From assembly GCA_037178975.1 (NCBI GenBank), contig JASJZH010000004.1, positions 5,890,001 to 5,954,000 of the forward strand: a stretch of 64,000 nucleotides of DNA. The letters are read 5' to 3'. The position numbers and the translations under genes are program-made. This DNA comes from Oscheius tipulae. Lineage: Eukaryota; Nematoda; Chromadorea; Rhabditida; Rhabditidae. The notes below the pieces were generated by a model. The model saw only the letters and a program-made list of their open reading frames with translations, was not told where the DNA came from and did not search any database. This document shows, one piece after another, positions 11,378 to 21,922 of this stretch. Numbering within the stretch: position 1 is the first letter of the stretch; every line of letters begins with the position of its first letter.

Positions 11378-13326
11378 ATGTTACTTCTATTCGTCTTCCT
11401 CCAGACATGCCTAGCAGTCAAAATTCTCGTCTACAGTCCAAAGTTTGGCTTCTCTCATATGTGCACGATCGGCAGTATAGCAGATACTCTCCAAACAGCT
11501 GGACATAATGTTGTAAGAACCTTACTAACTCTTTCTAGGTGGTTCAGACCGTCTTCCAACCAATTCTCGTGGCTGGAATCAAAGGAACGGGAAGTTCGAA
11601 GACCAAAGTGTGGACAGTCGAGCAGACAGAGGACATCAAAAGAGCCGTTTCTCCTTTTGGAGGAGACGAACTGTGGAAGACAATCTGGGGATCGAGTCTC
11701 TACAATCCGATTGGCATTATTGCGGTAAGATACTAAATTTTTGATTGTTGGATGTTTCTAGCCAACCCCAATCATGGTTGATGCCTTCACCTCTTCGATA
11801 AAAAGTAAGTATCAGTTCAAACTGCTTGTGAGTTAAAGTCCATAGTAATTTTTAGTGTTTTCTCCTTGAACAAAAGCGTAAAAACCGGTTGAAATAGTTT
11901 GCCAAACAGAAAAACGAATCATGGTTCAGACATTTTGAGTCAACAAGAACTGTTGGCCGACCTGCGAAAAGAGCAATACGACTTGATAATAACCGAGCTC
12001 TTTGATTACGGGGGATTCGGTTAGTCATCTATTTGCATATATAACATGTTCATTTCAGTGCTGAAACACGAGATAGACATTCCAAAAATCGTGGGTGTTC
12101 ACACTTCGATTCTCTTTGACAGTACTGCCTACGCAATGGGCTTCCCCGTGACACCCAGTTTTGTGCCAGACTCTCACGGAATTACTGGTGACGATGGAAG
12201 CTTTGTCACTCGCCTGATGCGTCTCTTCTTTGGCTGCTTCACTAGCTACTTTGAGAATGGTCTGATAGACGGAATTCAAACCTTTGTTGACAAGCACTAC
12301 AAGGGAAAAGGCCCAAACATCCGGGTAAAATGATTCAATACCCTCAAAATGTAATGTTCAGAAAATGATCGGCGATCTCCCACTGATATTCACCAATTCC
12401 GAGCCATTGCTGGATTTTCCACGTCCCATAATGAGCAAGGTGGTGGACATTGGTGGTATTGGGCTGAAGAAGGCCAAGCCACTCGATGAGAAATGGACTG
12501 AAATGCTCTCTCGAAAAAGAGCCAACGTTCTGATTTCTTTCGGAAGCGTTGCTCCGTCAAAAACAATGCCAGCAGCTGCCAAAACAGCTATTCCCAAGAT
12601 GATGAAAGAGTATGACATTTCGTTCGTAGCAAAGAACTTTTTCAGATTTCCGAACGTGACGTTTATCTGGAAGTATGAAGAACCCGAAGATGGAACTGGA
12701 AAGGGGGTTGACAACCTCGTTTTGTCACCTTGGACTCCACAGTCTGATCTTTTAGGTAAGGGATAGAAGTCGGAGAAAATGTGTACTTCAGCCTCGGGAA
12801 AGATAGATCTATTTGTGACCCACGGTGGAGCTGGTAGTGCTATGGAATCGGCTTCGCATGGTGTTCCTACTGTCGTTGTTCCGTTGTTCGGAGATCAGAT
12901 GAGGAATGCTAGAATGATTGAGAGATTTGGTTACGGACTCGTCTATAACAAGATGAAGCTCTCTAACGACAACTTGTTGGCAGAAGCTGTGAGAGAAGGT
13001 CTCTACGGAACTAGGTGCACTTTTACTTGCTCTCCGTATAATCTCTTTGTAGGCTACGCGAAAAAGCCCAGCTTGCCAAACGAATGCTGAAGGCTCGACC
13101 ATTTACGCCGCAAGAACAAGTTATCCGGTACACTGCTCTAGCTGTCGAATTTGGCAGCCTAGAGAATCTTTCTCCGTCCGGGAGAAGGTTCACCTATGTG
13201 CAGTACTGGAATCTAGACATCTTGGCAGTAGGAATCGTTATCGTGCTTGCAGTATTGTATTTTGTTGTGAGTCTAACCAAAAGACTGTGCAACAGAATAG
13301 TCGATCTCAAGTCTAAACGTGAATAG
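11378..13326 (+). CDS. UDP-glucuronosyltransferase (UGT), copy 1
   Basis: Type I membrane enzyme of the ER that conjugates sugar from UDP-glucuronate or UDP-glucose to small lipophilic molecules. The first exon gives a signal peptide ([20 protein letters not shown]) and [18 protein letters not shown], as in worm UGTs. Further exons carry [18 protein letters not shown], then [18 protein letters not shown], the UDP-binding signature [17 protein letters not shown] followed by [20 protein letters not shown], and the end gives [10 protein letters not shown] plus a hydrophobic anchor ([14 protein letters not shown]) and basic tail ([15 protein letters not shown]). Intron 1 (11513-11538) is only 26 bases. 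Its removal joins AGHNV to [10 protein letters not shown], a frame otherwise broken. Length and domains are complete. AATAAAAAAAT at about 13372 fits a poly(A) signal. It is about 47% identical by eye to copy 2 in the signature region and is a tandem paralogue. Confidence 0.93.
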
Positions 13327-13587
13327 AACAGTCTTTGTGTTTCAATGAATGTTCATGACGATTATCGAATCAATAAAAAAAATAGAAATTATTTCTTTTG
13401 AGGACATAGAGCTGCACAAATTCTGCTCATGACGAATGATAGTTCCAAATAATTAGGTGGAGAAGTCGAAAAACGTTTCTAGGGTCGTTTTTGGCTGAGT
13501 TGATTAAACATACTTAGAAGTCATAAAAATGTGTGTCAAGCATCGAAAAATGCAAATATGATTAATATTTTCGCTAACTCAATAGCG

Positions 13588-14667
13588 TTCCTGTCCCACA
13601 CCTTCGCCGTCATACTTCAATTATTTCCATGATCAAATAGATACCTAGTTCTGGCTGTTGTGTCTACACTAATCACAATGTTTCTTCTATACGTGATCCT
13701 GCTCCACACTCCCAGTACGATGAGAAGCTACAAAAAATTTATCGACTATCGAGCTTTCCTACGGTTTTTTTTCCGGTTCATGCCTCTACCTGAAGTCTTC
13801 GGCTGTCAACTCACAGATCTTCTCGGAGAGCTGTTCCCCAGTTTTTCCAACTATTTGATTCCCTACTGTGTACCGTCATTGTCTCTTGGAACCTACACAA
13901 TAGTCGTTAGCTTTGTCTACAGAGAGTACGCTGTGGCCAGAAACAAAGCAAGAGCGAAGAAATCTTCTATAATCGATATCGGCGCTATTGGTATTAGGTC
14001 ATCTCATTGTATAATATTTTGCCCAAATCGACTACTTTGGATTACTTAAGAGACAATAACATATCTGTCAATTATGAATTTGGAGTGTTTGTTATAGCCC
14101 CGGAGAAGGTGTTATTCATGAAATTGGCACCGATCGTTGGTTTTAGTTTTGTGGGCGTTCTAGCTTGTTGTACTGCAAGTCTGTATATACTGTAAATTCT
14201 TCTTCTTGTGCAGTCGTATCCTTCATTCAGGTGAATATTAAACGGAAAGACGGAACAGTTTAGTGCGCAGACGATCAGAATACAAAAGATGCTGATTTGG
14301 CAGGCACAGTTGTTTCAGAAAACGTTTCATAAAAACAGTTCAGGCTTTGGCACCACTAGTACTTTTAGGTGTTCCCTGCATTCTTCTCGGAATAGTAACA
14401 CTTTGTGATCGTACGTTTATGTCCTCATGTTCACAAAGAAACTTTTCAGCTTTTGGCAAATATGCTGAACTGGGGGAGTTGCAGTCTACAATAGTCTTCT
14501 CAGCTCCCGATTCACCTGCTCATGTTGTCTGTGTTATCATATTTACAACTCCCTACAAGAATTACGTCCTAAACAAGATACGAAAGAAGAGAAAGAAAAA
14601 TACCATTACAATAACAGCATCTGCTTCCTTTTTTTCCACTTTTTCTATTGTAATCGCAACTTTATAG
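13588..14667 (+). CDS. nematode serpentine (7TM) chemoreceptor-like protein
   Basis: Likely seven-pass G-protein-coupled receptor of the nematode srh/str/sri-type superfamily, used in chemosensory neurons. Segments seen in order: STLITMFLLYVILLHTPSTM and RSYKKFIDY (the typical TM1-loop 'LLHTP..M+SYK'), FGCQLTDLLGELFP, YCVPSLSLGTYTIVVSFVYR, EFGVFVIAPEKVLFMKLAP followed by IVGFSFVGVLACCTASLYIL, then small exons (SYPSF; IRIQKMLIWQAQLFQ), ALAPLVLLGVPCILLGIVTL, and the C-terminal block FGKYAELGELQSTIVF ... HVVCVIIFTTPYKNYVLNK, equivalent to the family's 'STI...PYR'. The short-exon region 14196-14350 was joined by splice consensus and phase and is the least certain part. The start is not fixed and the coordinate is approximate. 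It sits between two UGT genes on the same strand. Confidence 0.65.
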
Positions 14668-15055
14668 GATTGGGCATCCGTCTGCAACGCAGACTGGGAT
14701 GAGACGCCAAAATAACATGGCGTCACAGGGTGAAAAGTTGTGATAAGATAGGCGCGTTTGGATGACCGTCTGACATGTTCTCTTGGTACACAAGTTGTAG
14801 CTATCGCCAAATACCACGTCTGCTCATTTCACGGGTAGCTTACGGAGGCCCGCAGAACACCTTGGGTTTCCAGCGTATCATTTTCCGAACTCTCTCTATA
14901 CGTCTAATTCCAATGAAATAAAACCTTTTTACAGTTTCCACTTATATTCATCAAGACGATTGGAAACTGCGCGTAATTACTGCTGCGAGTAACACGGTCT
15001 TTGAACGTGGGTAAACAGAGCCGGTTCTGCCAGTCTGTCTTCTCTAAAAGTCATC
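14668..15055. other. intergenic, no gene seen
   Basis: This stretch between the receptor and UGT copy 2 shows no frame with recognisable content. It presumably contains the UGT copy 2 promoter. Confidence 0.35.
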
Positions 15056-18000
15056 ATGCGGGTACTCCTTTTTCTTTCCTGAGTTCAAACTACTAACTTC
15101 AGCAACTAATTTTCCTCCTTCTTCTTTTTGCCCTTACAAATGGCGCTAAAATCTTGGTCTACTCTCCCAAGTTTGCCTATTCCCACATGAACATCATTGG
15201 TCAAATCGCCGATACTCTTCAGAAGGCTGGTCACAGTGTTGTAGGTGTCCTGTCAAATTATCTCAATCGAATATAGACGGTACTACAAACCGTGGTTAAA
15301 GACGATATTCATGGAACGGGAGTGACGGAAGCAAAGGTTTTGAGTGTGAAACAGTCAATGGCCATCAAAGCATTCATCGAAGAACAGAAAGGAGCGCAAG
15401 ATATGCGACCAAAACTATGGGAAATCAGCAATTTCAATCCTCTTGGAGTGTTTTTGGTAGGATTTAGTAAAAATTTTGAAATAGATTGGAACAATGTTTT
15501 TAGGTCATTCCAATGATGAGACAGATGTTCACTCTATCCCTTGAAAGTAAGTTGGTTTGCGTTTTTCTGGGTCAACTTTACAGATATTCTGGAAGACAAA
15601 GAAGTCATGAAACAGCTGGAAAACGAGGAATTTGATGCAATGATTCACGAACTGTTCGATTATACTGGCTTTGGTAGTTTTCCTTTGTGATTACTATAGA
15701 TTCTTTGCAGTACTTCAACACAAACTGGGCATCAAAACGTCTCTTGGACTCCATACTACAGTCATCTTCGAAGAAACAGCTGCTATCCTTGGCCTGCCTC
15801 GGGCTCCTGGAGACGTCCCGGACCTATATGGACTTGCTCCGGTTGATGGCTCGTTCACTGGAAGACTGTTGAAATGGATTTACACTTTCCCAACAGCTTA
15901 TTTTGAACGAGGTCTCATGAAAATATGCCAAGATGCTTTCGAGAAATATGTCGAGAATCCCCCGGACCTCAAGGTGGGTTTATTTTTACAATAAATTATA
16001 GAGATCGTAGGAAATGATAGCCAATATGACCTTTATTTTTGCCAACTCTGATCCTCTTATGGACTTTCCTCGTCCAACTCTGCACAAAGTGGTTGACATT
16101 GGTGGTATCGGAGTCAAGGCACCAAAACCTTTGAATAAGGCAGGTTCATTGCAGTAGTTTTAATTTATTTGTTCAGGATTGGACAGAGATCCTCTCCACG
16201 AGAAGGACGAACGTACTTATTTCTTTCGGCAGCGTTGCTCCCTCTAACATGATGCCAAAATCGTACAAAGAGAACATTCTCCGTGTGATCAAAAAGTTTC
16301 AAAACCAATTATTTTTATCAAGGTTTCTTAGATTCCCAGAGGTGACTTTCATCTGGAAGTACGAAGAGCCTGAAGACGGCATTGGAGATGGCGTTTCTAA
16401 TCTCCATTTGTCAAAGTGGACCCCGCAAACTGATCTACTGTCTTCTGGAAAAATCACTCTATTTGTAACTCATGGAGGAGCAGGAAGTGTTATGGAGTCG
16501 GCTTCTGCCGGTGTTCCGACAATAGCCATTCCGCTTTTCGGAGATCAAATGAGAAACGCCCGGATGGTAGAGCGATTCGGATGCAGTGAGTCTCCAGCTT
16601 CGGTCTTACTAGGGAAGGGTTTTAGTTGCCCGCGGGATATTGAAACGAGGTAGGTGTCATTCGAAAGGGCATAGAAAATGATGGTGTTTCCCAAATTTTC
16701 AGCTGCGGAATGGATGTCTACTGTCCTCTGGAGCTTTTCCCGTTTCCAGATTTTGAGCTGAATTTGCGCTCTTGGACTTGGATATCCAGTGCTTCTTTCA
16801 GCACAAGTGACCAAGTGGTGCAGTGCCTAAGCGCTCCGTTGAAAAACTTTTGGTTTTCAGTTCGAATCCTCTCTTCGGAAAACATTTTTATTTATAGTCT
16901 ATTTCCAACCTCCAGCGGCACTTACGAATTCTTTAAAGGTAGAATGCGAAAGGTCTTGCGAGGAAATTACAGTAGCCCGGGCTCAGATTCGCTATTTTTG
17001 AGTGTTTACAGCCATTTTTTCGTTGTTTTAACATTGGCATTGGATTCGGGGCCTAAGAATATCTACTAGACCTCCATTTTGTAGAAAAATCTGCCAGAAA
17101 AACGCCTAAAAAAGCGTGGAAGCCGAAAATGGGGCTCTGCTCACATATTTTGGCCATTTTCAACGCTTTTCTTAGATATTTCCCCTAAATTTGTTGTCAA
17201 GTAGGTTTATGCATGTCTAGAATTCGGTTACACAGTCAGAATTTGTAAAAAGTATGCGGAAAAGGAAGAAAATTCAAAGTTTTGGGATTTTTTTGTTCGC
17301 GCGCAAATACTGTGCCGTCAGCGTTCAAATTCAGGTGCCTCTGGACGTTGGAAATAGACTATACTCATTTCAAAAGTATTTAGTTTCTATCATTGCTTTT
17401 TTTTTACTGCTAAATGCTAGAAAATTTTTATAGTCCACCTTCCCATTACCTAACTTTTTTGATATAGTTCGCGCGTTCAAATTCGTTTTTCGGGACGAAG
17501 AAATGCTTTTCCGGCCTGGTTATGCTTTGCAAAGTTGTAGAACAGATTAAGGGCTACAACTTTGCAGTACATTGTCACGCAAAAAAAACCTTTTCTTTAG
17601 TCAAAGTGGCTGTGAAATTGTGCAATACTGGTCGTCACAGTGCTATCCGAAAAAGGGATTTTTGTATTCAGTGAGTGAAAGGGTCGACTATAAAGATTTT
17701 CTAGCTTTTAGCAGTAAAAAAAAAGCAATGATAGAAACTAAATACTTTCGAAATGAGTAAATAAAAATGTTTTCCGAAGAGAGGATTCGAACTGAAAACC
17801 AAAAGTTTTTCAACGGAGCGCTTAGGCACTGCACCACTTGGTCACTTGTGCTGAAAGAAGCACTGGATATCCAAGTCCAAGAGCGCAAATTCAGCTCAAA
17901 ATCTGGAAACGGGAAAAGCTCCAGAGGACAGTAGACATCCATTCCGCAGCTGAAAATTTGGGAAACACCATCATTTTCTATGCCCTTTCGAATGACACCT

Positions 18001-18413
18001 ACCTCGTTTCAATATCCCGCGGGCAACTAAAACCCTTCCCTGGTTAGAAGAAACCTTGTTCAGGCAGCATGATTTACAAGGGCAGTCTATCCGATGAAAC
18101 TGTTTTGACAGAGGCCATTCGAAACGGGTTGACCAATGAAAAAATGAAGGATAGAGCTCTCTTCGCCCAACAGCTGACCAAATCGCGTCATTTTACTCCA
18201 GAAGAACTTCTCGTCAGACATGTCAATCTAGCTTTGAAGTTCCCCGATCTGTCCCATTTAACTCCCAATTCTAGAAGATTGAGCGTGATTGAGTACTACA
18301 ACCTTGATGTCTATTGGTTTCTGGCCTCCCTAAATGTTGTATTTATGAGTTTGACATATTTTCTAGTGAAAAAGTGTTGTCGTCAAAATGCCTCAAAGAC
18401 GAAGAAGGAATAA
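15056..18413 (+). CDS. UDP-glucuronosyltransferase (UGT), copy 2, with element-bearing intron
   Basis: Second UGT. Exon 1 codes only Met-Arg before a GT. Exon 2 continues QLIFLLLLFALTNGAKILVY and SPKFAYSHMNIIGQIADTLQ, so the signal peptide spans the intron. Later exons give [53 protein letters not shown], the signature [17 protein letters not shown] and [18 protein letters not shown]. The next coding exon starts at about 18067 with SSMIYKGSLSDETVLTEAI and runs to the membrane anchor (FLASLNVVFMSLTYFLV) and basic tail. The intron after RFGC is about 1.48 kb, against about 40 for all others, because it holds a fold-back repeat (16611-18041). The exon junction is phase 1 and gives the same residue spacing as UGT copy 1, so the gene looks functional if the intron is spliced. 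All catalytic-domain motifs are intact. Confidence 0.9.
16805..16880 (+). repeat. tRNA-like (Pol III box A/B) segment, left arm copy
   Basis: Box A-like TGACCAAGTGG and box B-like AGTTCGAATCC are spaced as in a tRNA gene, with a TTGAAAA loop-like segment between. The anticodon stem does not pair well, so this looks like a tRNA-derived SINE head, perhaps from a serine-type tRNA, rather than a working tRNA gene. The mirror copy lies at about 17780-17855 on the minus strand. Confidence 0.5.
16895..17361. mobile_element. 467-bp MITE inserted in left arm of the fold-back
   Basis: The insert begins TAGTCTATTTCCAACCTCC and ends in the complementary GGACGTTGGAAATAGACTA, giving terminal inverted repeats of about 25 bases. 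It is flanked by TA on both sides (16893-16894 and 17362-17363). The same site in the right arm (about 17752) lacks the insert and keeps one TA, so the empty target is visible within the same locus. TA duplication suggests mobilisation by a Tc1/mariner-type transposase. No coding capacity was seen. Confidence 0.9.
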
Positions 18414-18555
18414 AATGTGAAATACACTTAAACTCCTTCTCGACTAAACACAGGCGATTCATTTGATTAATATAAACATTGCAAAAGCTTACATATTGAC
18501 TAACGCAGCTCCTTCTGGTTCGAAAAGTCTTGACCTCAAGACTCTTCAAGTAACG

Positions 18556-19139
18556 CTAGCATCTGTAGGCTAGGAAAGTGAGGAAGAGGTTCAAAAAGAA
18601 CCCGATAATGAAAATCGCACGTCATGGCATCATAGACGTTCCCTGAACCGTCGCTGTGATTACTAAAGGATATATCATACTCTCTGCATACATGCGTACA
18701 TAACGCGGATCCTCCCATTTTTTTCTGAATACACTGTTTAGCCACAAAAGTATTCAGTGATCTTACGATGATTTTTTCCGGATAGTTCGCTTAAAGTCCA
18801 TTTGATTGCTCCTCTTAGGAAGTAGACTGTACTCATCGTATAAGCGGTCAATTCCGGAATTAGAAAAACTGCTTTCTTCGATATCAAACCAATTAAAGAA
18901 GTATCGTTTCGACAATATCGTTTACTAGGTGAAAAGCCTGAATCTTCACTGTTAAAGGCGTCCGCAAACTGACAAGAAAAACCCCAAATTGTTCGCAAGC
19001 GATAATGACTGTTTCAAGGAGGGTCAGAACTACAGTCAAGGACTGAAATATTCTTTGAATGAGTTAACTCTTTAAACTTTCAAAACTCCCAAGTGTATAG
19101 ATTCGGCTGTGAAAGTACGCTATGATCTGTAGTTGTCAT
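18556..19139 (-). pseudogene. LAPTM-like four-pass protein, unit A, frameshifted
   Basis: Member of the local four-pass family. The start ATGACAACTACAG gives MTTTDHSVLSQPN, close to the family's M-x-T-D-[YH]-S. A first hydrophobic helix reads LTVVLTLLETVIIACEQFGV and a middle block LISKKAVFLIPELTAYTMST and VYFLRGAIKWTLSELSG. The last helix is AIFIIGFFLNLFLTFLAYRC, ending in TAG at 18556. Between the first and second helices the frame of VNDIVETILL and the frame of IGLISKKAVF do not join, and no intron I tried repairs it. I therefore call it a probable frameshifted pseudogene. A missed small intron is the alternative. Confidence 0.5.
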
Positions 19140-19322
19140 AACGTAGAGAGAACAGTTATGGCAACCGAGGAAAAGAGGGAGAAAACCAGCGCGTTTACAA
19201 TGATGTCGATTGACCCCAGTAATAATTCACGCTCTCTGGGTAGCTTTGGAATGTCTTGTCGTCTTTATCTGGTATATAAATAGTGGATCTTTATAGGAAA
19301 ACGTTATTATGAGCGACTTTGA

Positions 19323-20000
19323 TCAAAGAGAGATCATCGGAGTGAAGCTGTTGACAGTAACAGTGTGGGTCTTCGGCTCCTCCTGACTCTTCAAATACTT
19401 GTAACACCGGTGGATCAATAGACAGAGAAGAGCGCTGAGAAGGACCAATATCAGAAATACAGGTGGCGACATATTATAGCCTAAATAGTATTCCAAAGTA
19501 GATGGACCATGACGGTCACCGTTTCTAACAGGACTGAGGTAGTTGGAAACTGGTTTTCTCTGCAACACATCTTCGGGAGGAAGAAGAATGAGTCTACCTT
19601 TGCAACAGGTCCAAATTGTTCAGGAGACACTCCTTGGAAGACGCATTTCATGAAGGCATAAAAGTAGTAAAGACTGCTGAGGCCGTAAGCAGCTATTTCC
19701 GGGATGAGAAGACGAGCATCTTTCCTTATTATACCCGTGATCAAAAGGACAGTTCCGAGAGCATCAGCGACAATTATGAGTATCTGTACTTAAAGTTGAA
19801 ATTTCTTTGAAAAGACAAACCTCTAGCCATGTCCCCTGTAGTTGCATGTAACAGATCTCGTAGAGTAAGAAGGCGGTATCGAGGACCAATACAACCACAG
19901 TAGCATCCTATAACTGACATTGGAACATCTGTGAATTCAGTACCAAAGTTTTTATTTGTAGAGGTCCATAATTAAACAGGATGCTGTAGTCGGTGGACAT
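19323..20000 (-). CDS. LAPTM-like four-pass membrane protein, unit B
   Basis: The start at 20000 gives MSTDYSILFNYGPLQIKT, the shared N-terminal signature of this array. Helices follow: DATVVVLVLDTAFLLYEI, then a segment ending ARLLIPEIAAYGLSSLYYFY, and NMSPPVFLILVLLSALLCLL, with a short polar tail ending FTPMISL. The L-I-P after a charged turn before the third helix resembles the WLIPFF element of lysosome-associated LAPTM4/5 proteins, and the fold (four helices, short tails) agrees. The similarity is structural, so the family name is tentative. Introns are short with consistent phases. Confidence 0.7.
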
Positions 20001-21066
20001 TTCGACACGAAAGTCGGAGCTGTAACAGACGAGCGTTTCTTGTTATGAACACTTCTCCCCTCATCGGGTTTCATAAGGTAAACGAAAACAGATTGATAAA
20101 TATAACAGAATTCGGGCGTGTACCTGTTGAGAATTTGCTTCTTTTGTACTACACGGGACGTACTTTCCGCTAGAAACCAATTGCAATTACAAACATCTAG
20201 TTGTGTGTGTGCGTCTGAAAAAAAAAAGTCTGTGTGTGTGCGTCTGAAGCCCTAATTACCAATTTGTCAGTAACTTGACAGTGTGTTACTCTTTGCATGT
20301 CAAGTCAGTTTCGGAGATGCGACTCTGGGAGAGCGATGTTCCTGTCAGGGTAGCTCAACTGGAACAGCAGCTACCTGTCACGAGCCCCAACAGCCAAAAA
20401 TGTCTATTTTAAATTGTCCTCGCGTCTCTGTCTGTGTGTCTAAATCCATTATTGCAATTGATGTGGACTACTTTGTGTGCACACTAATTGTTTACGAGCC
20501 CCAACGGAGCATCAGCCAAACTTGTCTAAAAGGAACTTTAATTAGTCTAACTCAGGAATAGTATCTAGCAATTAGGAGAACCTAGATAGCGATAGATAGA
20601 CGAGCAGTTAGTAATTACAAGTGCTTTTGTGAAACTTTGCTCAGAGGAATCCGTGTAGAACCGAGAATTTTTCGAGTGTAAGGGGTTAGGGCCAAGTTTG
20701 ATCGTCGTGTCCATTTGCTAAGTTAACCAGTCGCTTACGCTCCTTGCGGAGCGACCCAGTACTCTTTGGAACTGTTCGGTTCTTCTAATTCATTTTGTCA
20801 ACTCCAATCCGGGATTACACTTGACAAAAAAGTCTACACGTTTGTCAAGTGTTATCCCAGAAAAGAGTTGACATGTGTAAGAAACATCAAATGCCGATTG
20901 TAAAGGTATGAAAATATAAAACTATTCGTTTCAGCCGAAACTAGAATCAAAGGCACTTTACTTGCCTTATAATATGGTAGTAAACGTAGATGTTCAATCA
21001 AAGCTCGTATTGAAAATAAAAGTTATTAACTGCAATTTTACAATAATCCCATCCGAAATTTTATCT
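20001..21066. other. repeat-bearing gap inside the membrane-protein array
   Basis: No gene is seen. It holds a duplicated (TG)n(CG)TCTGAA unit near 20195-20250, a sequence rich in TTGACA words, and at 20729-20890 a repeat shared with 54597-54740 (listed separately). Confidence 0.5.
20729..20890 (+). repeat. double-hairpin repeat, copy 1
   Basis: Contains two perfect hairpins: CGCTCC-TTGC-GGAGCG, and long arms ACACTTGAC / GTCAAGTGT around AAAAAAGTCTACACGTTT, the latter framed by GGGAT and ATCCC. A diverged copy in reverse orientation lies at 54597-54740. The stems are kept while the loops differ. Confidence 0.75.
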
Positions 21067-21732
21067 TTATACCTCCTCCAACACGTTCTCTTCTTTAACG
21101 TTCTCTACAATATTGTTCTTCTTGTTTAAGCTGATAAGATGGAAATAGCATCTAAAAATCAGGACCTCCATAGTAATGTTCACCAGCAAGGCGATTCCGT
21201 AAGCGGCAGCCAATCTTAGATGTTTTCTAGCATACACTGAATAGTCAGATTTGTAAAACAATCCGAATACTCACGATTCAAGTTGTCATTGTACATTATC
21301 GCCATCTAAAAGAGTTTTGTATTGTTCCGATGCACTTACCGTATTCTCGTATTCGCTTGGAAAGATGGACGAAAACAGCTCGCGAACGGTAGACCAAGCA
21401 CAGTGGACAATTTGAATCAGGTAGACGACGATGTAGGGGATAAGAAAGTACGCATTCTTGATGAAAAGACCTGTTAGGACAAGGACAACGGCGAGAACAG
21501 AGCACACGAAAAGAGTGATCTGAAAGAACATCAGGCTATTGATATCTCCAAACCTCCAAAAAGGTGTCAAGACTTGGATTCTGGAGGAGTTGTAGGAAAA
21601 CTATGAAAACATCAAGTGTAGCGAGAACAATCGTAGCCGCCTGAAGATAAGATAAGTTAAATGAGCCGTCCTTACATAGGTAGAGATGGTCCATTCTCCA
21701 AAACTTAGGAAAATATTGTAGTCGGTGGTCAT
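21067..21732 (-). CDS. LAPTM-like four-pass membrane protein, unit C
   Basis: The start at 21732 reads MTTDYNIFLSFGEWTIST. Helix 1 is ATIVLATLDVFIVFLQLL. Helices 2-3 read ITLFVCSVLAVVLVLTGLF, KNAYFLIPYIVVYLIQIVHC and AWSTVRELFSSIFPSEYENT. Helix 4 is AAAYGIALLVNITMEVLIF, with a charged tail ending EENVLEEV. The F-L-I-P-Y element matches the position found in all units of the array. Exons are separated by introns of about 40-50 bases. Likely an endomembrane protein; the partner or substrate is unknown. Confidence 0.75.
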
Positions 21733-21922
21733 TAGGATGATGATAATAATAATGACGCTGTTTGGATGATCGAGTTACCGTCCATAAACTGTTGATTGCT
21801 GACTGTATATCGTGCAGAAACATCAGATTTTTTTGGCATTGAAGAACGTTTTACACTGGTTACATATCCGAATTTATGGGAGAAAAAGAAACAACAAAAC
21901 AGATGAAATTGAGCTGCAAAAA

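Larger units (their letters stand above)
16611..18041. repeat. 1.4-kb fold-back (inverted) repeat in UGT intron
   Basis: Bases 16611-16894 plus 17364-17435 are the reverse complement of 17684-18041, nearly perfect over about 355 bases (only a handful of mismatches in what I aligned). The central spacer is about 250 bases. Outer ends read AGGGAAGGGTTTTAG on the left and its complement on the right. The whole unit sits inside one UGT intron and should fold into a long hairpin in the pre-mRNA. Each arm contains a tRNA-like segment. The left arm is split by a MITE and the right arm is not. Confidence 0.93.

Noticed and set aside
11122-11508. 128-codon plus-strand frame upstream of UGT copy 1
   Set aside because: It overlaps the UGT signal-peptide exon in another phase and shows no family motif.
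20195-20250. Short TG/CG tandem as a CRISPR-like or satellite array
   Set aside because: Only two imperfect units are present.
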